This document shows positions 7,777 through 15,963 of a DNA stretch of 21,845 nucleotides, in pieces. Source of the stretch: Planctomycetes bacterium SM23_32 (GTDB taxonomy: Bacteria > Planctomycetota > Brocadiia > SM23-32). The stretch lies in the NCBI GenBank assembly GCA_001303885.1, contig LJUE01000011.1, positions 1-21,845 of the forward strand. The letters are read 5' to 3'. Within the stretch, counting starts at the first letter, position 1; the number at the start of each line of letters is the position of its first letter. A model generated the notes under the pieces. It searched no databases and was not told where the DNA came from. It worked only from the letters and a program-made list of their open reading frames with translations. The translations under genes were made by a program, and so were the position numbers.

Positions 7777-8619
7777 TCAGCCGCCCGCATCCGCGCCGGG
7801 GTCGGGGACCGGCACCAGGGGCTGCGGCAGGCTGCCGCAGTCGAGCACTCTGGCCAGCCGGCGCTGCGTGGGGATGCGAAAGAAGCCGCTCACCTGAACG
7901 CTGCCCCCGGCGACGGCCGATTCGATGCGCTTCGGGGGGAAGAACATCTCGCCGTCTATCAGCAGGGCCATCCACCGCCCCGCGTGGAGCGCCGTGGTCG
8001 CCGCGAAGGCCCGTGCGTCCGCCTCCTTGAAGCGGAACGTCAGCACCACGTTCTTCTTCAGGCCGACCGCGTCCATCGTCACGCCCGCGAACTCACCCAC
8101 GGTGAGGACAGGCTCGCGCTCGACGGCGTAGCGGTGCTCGACCACCCGCATCTCGTTCAGACGCACGTGGAGGTAGCGGCGCTCCCTGTAGACCTTCACC
8201 TCGTAGTCGGGTCCGAGCCCCTCGGGGCCCGCGCGTTCCAGCACGTCGTCTTGCGGGTGCAGCAGGCGGAACTCCGCCTTGCCCTGCAGGGTGAGCCACG
8301 CCACGGGCTCGGTGGGGTCGCCATCGCAGGTGAACGTCATCTCGACGCGGTCCTGAGGCAGGGCGCGGACGGCGCATGCGCCGAGCCTGAACTCGCGGCG
8401 CAGCGCCGCCAACCGCCCCTGGAGCACCTGCCCGGCGCGGCGCAGGTCGGCCGCGGCCACCTCGGTGCCCGGCGGTCCGAGTCGGAAGGTGAAGGTGTGG
8501 GTCTGCCGGCCCACGCGCGACCATACGGCGGCGAAGACGGCGATCAGGCAGAGCGCCCCTCCGCCGAACAGGAGCACCTTCTTCAGATAGTTGCTGAGAG
8601 CTGACCCGTGAGCGGCCAT
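7777..8619 (-). CDS. Single-TM protein with a SecD periplasmic (P1-like) domain but no SecD channel
   Basis: ATG 8619 has a weak ribosome site (AGGTG). The product is 280 residues. One membrane helix (about 12-34) puts the rest in the periplasm. Residues ~105-125 (LTLQGKAEFRLLHP) match the L-x-F-R segment of the SecD P1 domain. Residues ~168-265 follow the P1 head order: PVLTVGEFAGV, then VLTFRFKEADARAFAATT, GRWMALLIDGEMFFPPKRIESAVAGGSVQVSGFF, and LARVLDCGSLPQPL, equivalent to SecD's LA..L.aGaLP.pl. In SecD this is followed by five membrane helices that work in Sec protein export; here the protein stops about 14 residues later. I infer a stand-alone relative of the P1 domain, not a functional SecD. 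It lies 45 bp downstream of lptB and is probably co-transcribed. Any role in envelope assembly is only suggested by that position. Confidence 0.75.
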   Translation of the reverse strand: MAAHGSALSNYLKKVLLFGGGALCLIAVFAAVWSRVGRQTHTFTFRLGPPGTEVAAADLRRAGQVLQGRLAALRREFRLGACAVRALPQDRVEMTFTCDGDPTEPVAWLTLQGKAEFRLLHPQDDVLERAGPEGLGPDYEVKVYRERRYLHVRLNEMRVVEHRYAVEREPVLTVGEFAGVTMDAVGLKKNVVLTFRFKEADARAFAATTALHAGRWMALLIDGEMFFPPKRIESAVAGGSVQVSGFFRIPTQRRLARVLDCGSLPQPLVPVPDPGADAGG

Positions 8620-8664
8620 GGCACCTGTGGACAGGGAGGACGGGCCGCGGGTTGCGCCGGGCGC

Positions 8665-9480
8665 TCACCGGCCCTCGGCGCGCGAAGCCCCGGGGGCGGG
8701 GGCGCTGCCGTCGGCCGCGTCGTCGGCCGCGGCACTGGACGCCATGCCGATGTGTTCGGCCTTGATGCGGTCGCCCAGGTAGCTGGCGCGCGCGATGGGG
8801 TCCTCGAGTATCTCCTGCGCGCTGCCGTGCGTGACGATCTTGCCCTCGCTCAGGATGTAGGCCCGGTCGATGATGCGCAGCGCCTCCAGCACGTTGTGGT
8901 CGGTGATGAGGACGCCGATGCCCCTGTACTTCAGCCCCACCACCAGGTCCTGCACCTCGCCGACGGCGATCGGGTCAATGCCGGTGAAGGGCTCGTCGAG
9001 CAGCATGATCTTGGGCTCGCCGCAGAGGGCGCGGGCTATCTCCAGGCGGCGCCTCTCGCCTCCACTCAGCGTGTAGGCCGGCTGATCCCTGAGGTGGCTC
9101 AACCCGAACTCGCCGAGCATCTGGCGGGCCTTCTGCTGGCGGGCGGCGCGCTCGACGCCCTGCATCTCCATGATGGCCAGCAGGTTGTCAGCCACCGTCA
9201 TGTTCTGGAACAGGCTCGGCTCCTGGGCCAGGTAGCTCATGCCCAGCCGGCTGCGCTGGTACATGGGCATGGCCGTGATGTCCCGGCCGTTGAAGTGGAC
9301 CACGCCGGCCGCCGGCCGGATCAGCCCGACGCACATGCGGAAGGCCGTGGTCTTGCCCGCCCCGTTGGGCCCGAGCATCCCGACCGCTTCGCCGCCGTCC
9401 ACGTCGAAGCTGACGTGATCCACGACCGCCCGGCCCCCGTAGTACTTGACCAGACCCAGGCTCTCGAAAAGCTTGCCCAT
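8665..9480 (-). CDS. lptB: LPS export ABC transporter ATP-binding protein LptB
   Basis: ATG 9480 is chosen because homologs start here. A GTG at 9510 in frame would lie only a few bases from the predicted transcript start. The product is 271 residues. Walker A is GPNGAGKTT, the Q-loop YLAQEPSLFQNMTVADNLL is typical of LptB (YhbG), the signature is LSGGERRRLEIARAL, Walker B is IMLLDEPFTGIDPIAV, and the H-loop is ITDHNV. LptB hydrolyses ATP with LptFG to pull lipopolysaccharide from the inner membrane toward the outer membrane. It therefore points to a cell with an LPS-type outer membrane. LptA, LptC, LptF and LptG are not in the window. The C-terminus has an Ala/Asp/Pro-rich tail of about 30 residues beyond the usual end. 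Its promoter faces away from the pilus locus. Confidence 0.95.
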   Translation of the reverse strand: MGKLFESLGLVKYYGGRAVVDHVSFDVDGGEAVGMLGPNGAGKTTAFRMCVGLIRPAAGVVHFNGRDITAMPMYQRSRLGMSYLAQEPSLFQNMTVADNLLAIMEMQGVERAARQQKARQMLGEFGLSHLRDQPAYTLSGGERRRLEIARALCGEPKIMLLDEPFTGIDPIAVGEVQDLVVGLKYRGIGVLITDHNVLEALRIIDRAYILSEGKIVTHGSAQEILEDPIARASYLGDRIKAEHIGMASSAAADDAADGSAPAPGASRAEGR

Positions 9481-9522
9481 TGGCACACAACGCGGAGGAA
9501 GGGGCAGCACAGAAGCTGCGCT

Positions 9523-9551
9523 ATTCTACGTGAACGCCCCCCGGCGTGCAA
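9523..9551 (-). promoter_or_regulatory. lptB: Sigma-70-type promoter of lptB
   Basis: On the minus strand, TTGCAC (9551-9546) and TAGAAT (9528-9523) are separated by exactly 17 bp. Transcription would start near 9516, leaving about 36 nt before ATG 9480. This argues against the GTG at 9510 as start. The promoter is divergent from that of the pilus ATPase gene. Confidence 0.7.
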
Positions 9552-9641
9552 GAATCGGTCCCCTGCGGCGCCCCTTCGCGCCGGCCGGCCGTGCCGCCGC
9601 CCCAGGCGCCCACCCCGGTGCAGGCGGACCCCGCGCCAACC

Positions 9642-9670
9642 TTGCAAACGCCCTGTGCAAGCACTATAAT
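9642..9670 (+). promoter_or_regulatory. Sigma-70-type promoter of the first pilus ATPase gene, with an inverted repeat
   Basis: TTGCAA (9642-9647) and a perfect TATAAT (9665-9670) are 17 bp apart, about 38 bp before ATG 9708. TTGCA at 9642-9646 and TGCAA at 9656-9660 form a short inverted repeat overlapping the -35 and spacer. This could be a repressor site or chance. Confidence 0.75.
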
Positions 9671-9707
9671 CGCTGGAGTCCAGATTCTGAGAAAACGGAG
9701 AGGCAGT

Positions 9708-11411
9708 ATGCCCACGCGCAAACCCATCGGCCAGCTTCTGTTGGAGAAGGGCCTGGTCGAGAAGGAGCAGATCCAGCGGGCTCTCGAATACCAGCAGAGA
9801 TCGGGCGAGAAGCTGCGATTGGGCGAGATCCTGGTCAAGTTCGGCTATGTCTCCCAAGAGGACGTGTTGAAATGCGTCGGCGAGCAGTTCGACGTGCCGG
9901 TCATTGACCTCGACAAGGTCCGCCCCGAGATCGAAGCCGTGGACGCCGTGCCCCGCAACACGGCCAAGATGCACAACATCCTGCCCCTGAAGGTGTCGGC
10001 CAACTCCCTGGTGGTCGCCATTGACGACCTGGACCTGTGCGCCATTGACAACCTCAAGTTCATCCTCGGCATGGACATCAAGCCGGTGCTGGCCACCGAG
10101 GAAGCCATAACCGACGCCATCGAAAGGTATTACGGCGGCGAGGAGTCCACGGTGGACAACATGCTGCGCGAGTTCACCGAAGGCGAGTTCGCCGTGGACG
10201 AGGCCGAGGCCGCCGAAGAGGAGGGAGAGGGCGAGGAGGCCCCGCTGGTGCGGCTGGTCACCCTGATCGTCAGCGACGCCGTGCAGGCCCGCGCCAGCGA
10301 CATCCACGTCGAGCCGATGACCAACCGCCTGCGCATCCGCTACCGCATTGACGGCGTCTGCCAGGAGGTGGAGTCCCCGCCCAAAAGGCTCCAGAACTCC
10401 ATCATCGCCCGCCTGAAGCTGATGGCCGGCATGGACCTGGCCGAGAAGCGCAGGCCCCAGGACGGCCGCATCCCCATGAGGGTGAACGGCAGACAGCTCG
10501 ACCTGCGCGTCAGCGACATCCCCACCACCGACGGGGAAAGCATCGTGATGCGTATCCTGGACAAGGAGTCGGCCAGGGTCAGCCTGGTGGAGCTCGGCTT
10601 CCACCCCTCTGACCTGGACCACTTCCATCGCATCATCCGCCGCCCCAACGGCATCTTCCTGGTGACCGGCCCGACGGGCAGCGGCAAGACGACCACGCTG
10701 TATGCGGCCCTCAACGAGCTGAACCGCCCGGACAGGAAGATCATCACCGCCGAAGACCCGATCGAGTACACCTTCGCCGGCATCAACCAGTCGCAGGTGA
10801 TGACGGAGATCCACCGGACCTTCCCCGTCATCCTGCGGGCCATGCTGCGGCAGGCGCCGGAGATCATCCTGGTCGGCGAGATCCGCGACGAGGAGACGGC
10901 CGAGATCGCCATCCGCGCCGCCCTGACGGGACACCTGGTCTTCAGCACCCTGCACACCAACGATGCCCCGAGCGCCATCCCCCGGCTCATAGACATGGGC
11001 GTGAAGCCCTACATGGTGGCCTCCTCGGTGCAGGCCATCATGGCCCAGCGCCTGGTCAGGACGATCTGCACCAACTGCCGCACCTCCTACGAGGTGCCCG
11101 AACGCCAGCTGCGTGCCGTCGGCCTGGCCCCGGAGGACGTCGAGGGCATAACGCTCTACCACGGTAAGGGCTGCAACCGATGCCACGGCACCGGCTACCA
11201 CGGACGGATCGGCATATTCGAACTGATGGAGATGAACCCCGAGCTGCGCAACCTGACCTTCGCCAAAGCGCCCACGGGCGAGATACGCGAGAAGGCGCGC
11301 GCCTACGGGATGCTCACCCTCATGGAGGATGGACTGCGCAAGGTCATCCAGGGCACCACCACCATTGAAGAAGTGCTCAGGGTGGCCGGCGGCGTGGCGG
11401 AAGCCGAGTGA
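9708..11411 (+). CDS. pilB: Type IV pilus/type II secretion assembly ATPase, PilB/GspE (first copy)
   Basis: ATG 9708 has GGAGAGG just upstream. The longer open frame from 9546 contains the promoter and cannot be the start. The product is 567 residues. The N-terminal T2SSE_N/MshEN-type domain (IGQLLLEKGLV, LGEILVKFGYVS, about 6-150) is followed by an acidic linker (~165-180). The ATPase domain has Walker A GPTGSGKTTT at residue 321, an Asp box ITAEDPIEY, Walker B ILVGEIRDEE, and a His box TGHLVFSTLHTNDAP. A four-Cys zinc site comprises C454, C457, C489 and C492 (CTNC ... CNRC), which is typical of extension ATPases and absent from PilT. Before Walker B it reads LRQAPEIILVGE where most relatives have QDPD. 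It powers fibre assembly from the cytoplasmic face. It heads the locus and is followed by pilT after 80 bp. PilB and GspE cannot be told apart by sequence alone. Confidence 0.94.
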   Translation: MPTRKPIGQLLLEKGLVEKEQIQRALEYQQRSGEKLRLGEILVKFGYVSQEDVLKCVGEQFDVPVIDLDKVRPEIEAVDAVPRNTAKMHNILPLKVSANSLVVAIDDLDLCAIDNLKFILGMDIKPVLATEEAITDAIERYYGGEESTVDNMLREFTEGEFAVDEAEAAEEEGEGEEAPLVRLVTLIVSDAVQARASDIHVEPMTNRLRIRYRIDGVCQEVESPPKRLQNSIIARLKLMAGMDLAEKRRPQDGRIPMRVNGRQLDLRVSDIPTTDGESIVMRILDKESARVSLVELGFHPSDLDHFHRIIRRPNGIFLVTGPTGSGKTTTLYAALNELNRPDRKIITAEDPIEYTFAGINQSQVMTEIHRTFPVILRAMLRQAPEIILVGEIRDEETAEIAIRAALTGHLVFSTLHTNDAPSAIPRLIDMGVKPYMVASSVQAIMAQRLVRTICTNCRTSYEVPERQLRAVGLAPEDVEGITLYHGKGCNRCHGTGYHGRIGIFELMEMNPELRNLTFAKAPTGEIREKARAYGMLTLMEDGLRKVIQGTTTIEEVLRVAGGVAEAE

Positions 11412-11491
11412 GCCGGCGCCGCGCAGCCACCGAGGGCACACAGCGGCCCGTGCCGCGCTGATCCGCGAGCGGCCAACGCCGCAGAGGACCC

Positions 11492-12556
11492 ATGATCCAG
11501 ATTGACAAGCTGCTCGCCGTCGCCATCCGACGGGAGGCCGAGGACATCATCCTCACAGTGGGCCGCCCCCCCATGCTGCGCATAGACGGCGAGCTTCAGC
11601 CCCTGCCCACCGAGACGCTGACCGCCGAGGACACCATGGGGCTGATGAAGGCCATCACCCAGGAGCGCTACCAGCAGGAGCTCCAGGAGGAGGGGTCGGC
11701 GGACTTCGGGTTCAGCTTCCGCCAGGGGGCCAGGTTCCGCGTCGCCGTGTTCCGCCAGCAGGGCTGCGTCTGCATCGTCCTGCGGCTGATCCCGTCCAAG
11801 ATACGCAGCTTCAAGGAGCTGGGACTCGGGCCCACGGTGCAGGAGCTGCTGTTCCGCCCCCGCGGCTTGCTGCTGGTCACCGGCCCTACCGGCAGCGGCA
11901 AGACCACGACGCTGGCCACGATGATTGACCACATCAACAGCACCCGCCGGCTCCACATCATCACCATCGAGGACCCCATCGAGTACCACCAGCCCCACCG
12001 CAAGTGCGTGGTCAGCCAGCGAGAGGTGGGCGTGGACGTGCCCTCCTTCGCCGACGCACTGCGCCGGGCGCTGCGCGAGGCCCCCGACGTCATCCTCGTC
12101 GGCGAGATGCGCGACCTGGAGAGCACGCGCCTGGCCCTCTCAGCGGCCGAGACGGGGCACCTGGTCCTCTCCACCGTCCACACCCAGAGCGCGCAGAGCA
12201 CCGTAGAGCGCATCATAGACCAGTTCCCCGGCAACCAGCAGGACCAGATCCGCACGCAGATGGCCAACACGCTGCTGGCCATCCTGGCCCAGACCCTGGT
12301 GCCCCGCATTGGCGGGGGCCTGGTGGCCGCCTACGAGATACTGCTGGCGAACCCGGCCGTGCGCCACCTGATACGCGACAACAAGACCTTCCGCATAGAC
12401 TCGGCCATCCAGACCTCGCGGGAGAAGGGCATGCAACTGCTCGACGACAGCCTGCTCGCGCTCTACCAGCAGGGCATGATCGAGCGCACCGAGGTCCTGA
12501 CCCGCTGCCGCTACCCCGAGGAAGTGGCCAAGGCCATCATGGCCATGGAAGCGTAG
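11492..12556 (+). CDS. pilT: Twitching-motility/pilus retraction ATPase PilT
   Basis: ATG 11492 has AGAGGA a few bases upstream. The product is 354 residues, the usual PilT length. It has the short PilT N-domain, Walker A GPTGSGKTTT at residue 131, an Asp box TIEDPIEY, Walker B DVILVGEMRDLES, and a His box TGHLVLSTVHT. The PilT-specific C-terminal signature is present as AVRHLIRDNK (usual AIRNLIREGK). There is no zinc-binding Cys cluster, as expected. PilT drives fibre disassembly and retraction. Its presence between two assembly ATPases suggests a dynamic type IV pilus rather than a pure type II secretion system, although the pseudopilins downstream look GspG/H/K-like. Spacing to its neighbours (80 and 40 bp) and the single strand suggest one operon. 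Confidence 0.95.
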   Translation: MIQIDKLLAVAIRREAEDIILTVGRPPMLRIDGELQPLPTETLTAEDTMGLMKAITQERYQQELQEEGSADFGFSFRQGARFRVAVFRQQGCVCIVLRLIPSKIRSFKELGLGPTVQELLFRPRGLLLVTGPTGSGKTTTLATMIDHINSTRRLHIITIEDPIEYHQPHRKCVVSQREVGVDVPSFADALRRALREAPDVILVGEMRDLESTRLALSAAETGHLVLSTVHTQSAQSTVERIIDQFPGNQQDQIRTQMANTLLAILAQTLVPRIGGGLVAAYEILLANPAVRHLIRDNKTFRIDSAIQTSREKGMQLLDDSLLALYQQGMIERTEVLTRCRYPEEVAKAIMAMEA

Positions 12557-12596
12557 GGACCCTCCAACACCAAGAAGCACGCACGGGAAGGCCGCC

Positions 12597-14321
12597 ATGG
12601 CACAGGACGTCGAACATCGCAAGAAGCTGCTCGGCAGGATCCTGAAGGAGATGGGCCTGGTGACCGAGAGCCAGATCCAGGAGGCCCTCGCCGTCCAGAG
12701 GGAGCGGGGCGGGGCCATCGGCGAGATCCTGGTCGAGCGCAACGCCATCACCCGCGACGACCTCACCCTCGCCCTGGCCAGCCAGGCGGGGATGGAAGTG
12801 GTGAACCTGGACGACCTCCAGATACCGCCGGAGGTCGTCAGCCGCGTCTCCCCGTCCATCGCCCAGGTCTACCGCGTCGTGCCGGTGCGCTTCCGCAACA
12901 ACGTGCTCACGGTGGCCCTGGCCGACCCCACCCACCTGAAGACGCTGGACGACCTGCGCTTCCTGCTCAACTACGAAGTGGAGGGCGCCGTCGCCACCGA
13001 GGCCTCGGTGGACACGGCCATCCAGACCTACTACAACACCCAGGAGACCGTCGCAGACGTGCTGGGCGAGCTGGAAGAGGCCGTCGGGGAGGTGGCCGAC
13101 CTCATGCCCGAGACCAGCCAGTCCATTGACCTGGAGAGCATGGCGGAGATGGCCAACATCGCCCCCGTGCGCAAGCTGCTGAACCTCATACTGCTCCAGG
13201 CCATCCAGGACCGGGCCAGCGACATCCACTTCGAGCCCTTCGAGGACGAATACAAGGTGCGCTACCGCGTGGACGGCGTCCTCTACGAGATGGTGCCGCC
13301 GCCCAAGCACCTGCACCTGGCCATCTCCAGCCGCCTGAAGGTCATGGCCCGCATTGACATCGCCGAGCGACGCCTGCCCCAGGACGGCCGCATCGAACTG
13401 GACATCAGCGGCAACCCCATTGACCTGCGTGTCTCCACCCTGCCCACCATGTTCGGCGAGAGCATCGTGCTGCGCGTGCTCGACCGCCGCCTGGTCGCCC
13501 TCGACGTCAACGAGCTCGGCCTGCGCCGCGACGACATGGACAAGGTGATGGACCTGATGTACCGGCCCAACGGCATCGTGCTGTGCACCGGCCCGACCGG
13601 CTGCGGCAAGACGACCACGCTCTACGCGGCGCTCAAGGAACGCAACGAGATCGGCGTCAAGATCATCACCGCCGAAGACCCGGTCGAGTACGACATCGAA
13701 GGCATCATGCAGATGCCCATCAGGCCGGAAGCGGGCGTCGAGTTCGCCTCGGCCATGCGCTTCTTCCTGCGCCAGGACCCCGACATCATCCTGGTCGGCG
13801 AGATACGCGACCTGGAGACCGGCGAGATGGCCATTCAGGCATCGCTCACCGGCCACGTGGTCCTCAGCACCCTCCACACCAACGACGCCCCCACCGCCAT
13901 CACCCGCCTGATAGACCTCGGCCTGGAGCCCTACCTGATCAACGCCACGCTCGAAGGCATCATCGCACAGCGCCTCGTGCGCCGCATCTGCCCGAACTGC
14001 CGCGAGGAATACGAGCCCACCCCCGAGGCCATCCTCTCGCTCGGGGTGCGCCCCGAGGACGTGGAAGGCAAGAAGTTCTACCGGGGGCGCGGCTGCGACC
14101 GCTGCAACAGCATCGGCTACTACGGCCGCCTCGGCATCTTCGAGATCCTCGTCATCAACGACGAACTGCGCGAGATGATGCTCCAGGGCGCCTCCACCCA
14201 GGAGATCCGGTCGGCCAGCCGCCGCATCGGCTGCCGTTCCCTCCGGCAGAGCGGCCTGCTGGCCGTCTACGACGGCCTGACCACCATCGAAGAAGTCGCC
14301 CGCGCCACCCTGGCCGAATAG
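12597..14321 (+). CDS. gspE: Type IV pilus/type II secretion assembly ATPase, PilB/GspE (second copy)
   Basis: ATG 12597 has GGGAAGG upstream and lies 40 bp after pilT. The product is 574 residues. The N-terminal MshEN-like region (LLGRILKEMGLVTESQIQEAL, IGEILVERNAIT) precedes the ATPase core. Walker A is GPTGCGKTTT at residue 332, with Cys in place of Ser. The Asp box is ITAEDPVEY, followed by LRQDPDIILVGEIRDLET (canonical, unlike the first copy) and TGHVVLSTLHTNDAP. The zinc-site cysteines are C465, C468, C500 and C503 (CPNC ... CDRC). It is clearly a paralogue of the gene at 9708 with the same domain order but well diverged in the N-terminal half. This suggests two assembly motors with different partners or fibres. 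Which one serves the downstream PilC and pseudopilins is not decided by sequence. It is followed by a 363-bp gap. Confidence 0.93.
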   Translation: MAQDVEHRKKLLGRILKEMGLVTESQIQEALAVQRERGGAIGEILVERNAITRDDLTLALASQAGMEVVNLDDLQIPPEVVSRVSPSIAQVYRVVPVRFRNNVLTVALADPTHLKTLDDLRFLLNYEVEGAVATEASVDTAIQTYYNTQETVADVLGELEEAVGEVADLMPETSQSIDLESMAEMANIAPVRKLLNLILLQAIQDRASDIHFEPFEDEYKVRYRVDGVLYEMVPPPKHLHLAISSRLKVMARIDIAERRLPQDGRIELDISGNPIDLRVSTLPTMFGESIVLRVLDRRLVALDVNELGLRRDDMDKVMDLMYRPNGIVLCTGPTGCGKTTTLYAALKERNEIGVKIITAEDPVEYDIEGIMQMPIRPEAGVEFASAMRFFLRQDPDIILVGEIRDLETGEMAIQASLTGHVVLSTLHTNDAPTAITRLIDLGLEPYLINATLEGIIAQRLVRRICPNCREEYEPTPEAILSLGVRPEDVEGKKFYRGRGCDRCNSIGYYGRLGIFEILVINDELREMMLQGASTQEIRSASRRIGCRSLRQSGLLAVYDGLTTIEEVARATLAE

Positions 14322-14684
14322 GCCCCAGGAAGACGGCCGACAGCCCCCCACCTGTAGCAGCTGCCTGCTCCCGGCCCGACGGCGCCAGGAGGCGCTTCAA
14401 GGGGCCCCTTCACGGCACGATTGCCCACCCGCCCAAGAACGCGTAACTGCCCCCCGTTCTCCCCCCCGGCGCCCCAGGCGGGCAGCCGCCCGTTGGCCCC
14501 GGTACCTACCGATCCGCCGCCCGCCAAAGGGTTGACATGGGCCGCCAGTATGAGGATAATGGAGATGGACGAAGTTGGGAGTCCTTTCATTTAGGGCGGA
14601 TGGAGTCTTAAAAACCAGGTGTCCGGCCCTGTCGGCCCCTCGGAAGGGCCTTCGGGCCGCTCGCGAGCAGGGAGGTGCCAGCAG
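14322..14684 (+). other. 363-bp intergenic region with hairpins, then promoter and structured leader of pilC
   Basis: No gene is seen. The first half has several small hairpins: AGCAG-CTGC-CTGCT (14356-14369), GCGCC-AGGA-GGCGC (14382-14395), the 12-bp palindrome AAGGGGCCCCTT (14399-14410), and GGCGG-GCAG-CCGCC (14477-14490). None is followed by a T-run, so intrinsic termination is doubtful. The second half holds a strong promoter (14532-14560) and a leader of about 118 nt. That leader has GGCC-TTCG-GGCC (14647-14658), a UUCG tetraloop hairpin, 12 bases before the ribosome site. I recognise no known riboswitch. Confidence 0.55.
14532..14560 (+). promoter_or_regulatory. Near-consensus sigma-70 promoter of the pilC/pseudopilin operon
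   Basis: A perfect TTGACA (14532-14537) and GATAAT (14555-14560) lie 17 bp apart. It is the best promoter in the window. It would uncouple pilC and the pseudopilins from the ATPase genes and give a leader of about 118 nt before ATG 14685. Confidence 0.8.
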
Positions 14685-15920
14685 ATGCCCACGTTCGAAT
14701 ATGAAGCCATGAACGCTGAGGGCAAGGCCGTCGTTGACCAGATTGACGCGCGCAACACCGACGAGGCCATAGCCAAGATCCGCCAGATGAACCTGTTCCC
14801 CACGCGGGTCACCGAGAAGCGCGTCACCGGCCCGGCCGCCCGCACCGGGGGCACGCGGCGCGTGCGCAAGAAGACGTTCGTCATCGGCGGGGTGCGGCGC
14901 AAGCAGCTCACGCTGTTCACGCGTCAGCTCTCCACGCTGACCGACGCGGGCATCCCCGTGGTGCAGTCGCTGACCATCCTGGAGAACCAGATGCGCCCCT
15001 CGGCGCTGAAGAACGTCGTCGGCTCGGTGACCGACGAGGTGGAGGGCGGCGCATCGCTCTCCGAGGGCATGGCCAAGTTCCCCAAGGCCTTCGACGAGCT
15101 CTACTGCAACATGGTCAAGGCCGGCGAGACGGGCGGCATGCTGGACATCGTGCTTCAGCGCCTGGCCGAGTTCATGGAGAAGGCGGCCCGGCTGAAGCGG
15201 CGCGTCATCGGCGCGCTCATCTACCCGGTGGCCGTGCTGTCCATCGCCTCGCTGATCATCACCGGGCTGATCAAGTGGATCATCCCCTCGTTCATCGCCA
15301 TGTTCGAGGAGCTGGAGGTGACCCTGCCCGCGCCGACGCGCCTGCTGCTGGCCATCACGGACTTCTGCCAGAACTACTGGTACGCCATCCCCCTGATCCC
15401 CATCAGCATCGTCGTCCTCTACAAGCTCATCGTGGCCACCCGCATCGGCCGGGTGGTGGCGGACTGGGTGAAGTTCCGCATCCCACTGTTCGGCAACATC
15501 ATCAACAAGGCGGCCGTAGCGCGCTTCACGCGCACCTTCGGCACGCTGATCGGCAGCGGCGTGCCCATCCTGGAGGCGCTGAACATCTCGCGCGACACCG
15601 CCGGCAACAAAGTGCTGGCCAACGCCATCCAGAGCGTGCACGACAGCGTGCGGGAAGGCGACCCCATCGCCGCCCCGCTCGGCCAGAGCAAGGTCTGCGA
15701 CGACATCGTGGTCAACATGATAAACGTCGGCGAGGAGACCGGCAACCTGGACACCATGCTGCTGAAGATCGCCGACACCTACGACCAGGAAGTGGACATC
15801 GCCGTCGAGGGCCTCACACGGCTCATGGAGCCGTTGATGGTCATCCTGCTCGGCGTGGTCATCGGCTTCGTGGTCATCTCGCTCTTCATGCCGCTCATCA
15901 AGCTGATGGGTTCGCTGTAG
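14685..15920 (+). CDS. pilC: Pilus/type II secretion inner-membrane platform protein PilC/GspF
   Basis: ATG 14685 has GGGAGGTG about 9 bases upstream and gives the family-typical start MPTFEYEAMNAEGK. The frame is open further back to 14619, but without support. The product is 411 residues. There are two GspF repeats: TRQLSTLTDAGIPVVQSL with GETGGMLDIVLQRLAEFMEK in the first, and FTRTFGTLIGSGVPILEAL with GEETGNLDTMLLKIADTYDQEV in the second. Membrane helices follow the first repeat (~185-215, ~230-255), and the last lies at the C-terminus (VILLGVVIGFVVISLFMPL). The protein links the cytoplasmic ATPase to the growing (pseudo)pilus and is thought to rotate to insert subunits. Pseudopilin genes follow after 43 bp, as in typical gsp and pil clusters. 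Confidence 0.95.
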   Translation: MPTFEYEAMNAEGKAVVDQIDARNTDEAIAKIRQMNLFPTRVTEKRVTGPAARTGGTRRVRKKTFVIGGVRRKQLTLFTRQLSTLTDAGIPVVQSLTILENQMRPSALKNVVGSVTDEVEGGASLSEGMAKFPKAFDELYCNMVKAGETGGMLDIVLQRLAEFMEKAARLKRRVIGALIYPVAVLSIASLIITGLIKWIIPSFIAMFEELEVTLPAPTRLLLAITDFCQNYWYAIPLIPISIVVLYKLIVATRIGRVVADWVKFRIPLFGNIINKAAVARFTRTFGTLIGSGVPILEALNISRDTAGNKVLANAIQSVHDSVREGDPIAAPLGQSKVCDDIVVNMINVGEETGNLDTMLLKIADTYDQEVDIAVEGLTRLMEPLMVILLGVVIGFVVISLFMPLIKLMGSL

Positions 15921-15963
15921 GCACGCAGGGCCGCTCGCGGCGGACCGGGAAAGGAGCTGGGCC

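Noticed and set aside
5321..7897. An 858-codon + frame opposite the GH9 gene
   Set aside because: It has Arg/Val/Ala-rich low-complexity translation and no motifs; the - strand has clear GH9 catalytic motifs and a signal peptide.
9481..9510. Alternative GTG start of lptB at 9510
   Set aside because: It would be about 6 nt from the predicted transcript start, has no ribosome site, and adds residues not found in LptB homologs.
9546..9707. N-terminal extension of the first PilB-like protein
   Set aside because: The extension contains its own promoter (9642-9670), and ATG 9708 has a good ribosome site and the family-typical N-terminus.
14356..14410. Intrinsic terminator after the second ATPase gene
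   Set aside because: Small hairpins exist but none is followed by a T-run; I could not support termination, so they are described only as part of the intergenic region.
14561..14684. Cyclic-di-GMP riboswitch in the pilC leader
   Set aside because: It was considered because such switches regulate pili, but the conserved GEMM core and tetraloop receptor are not present.
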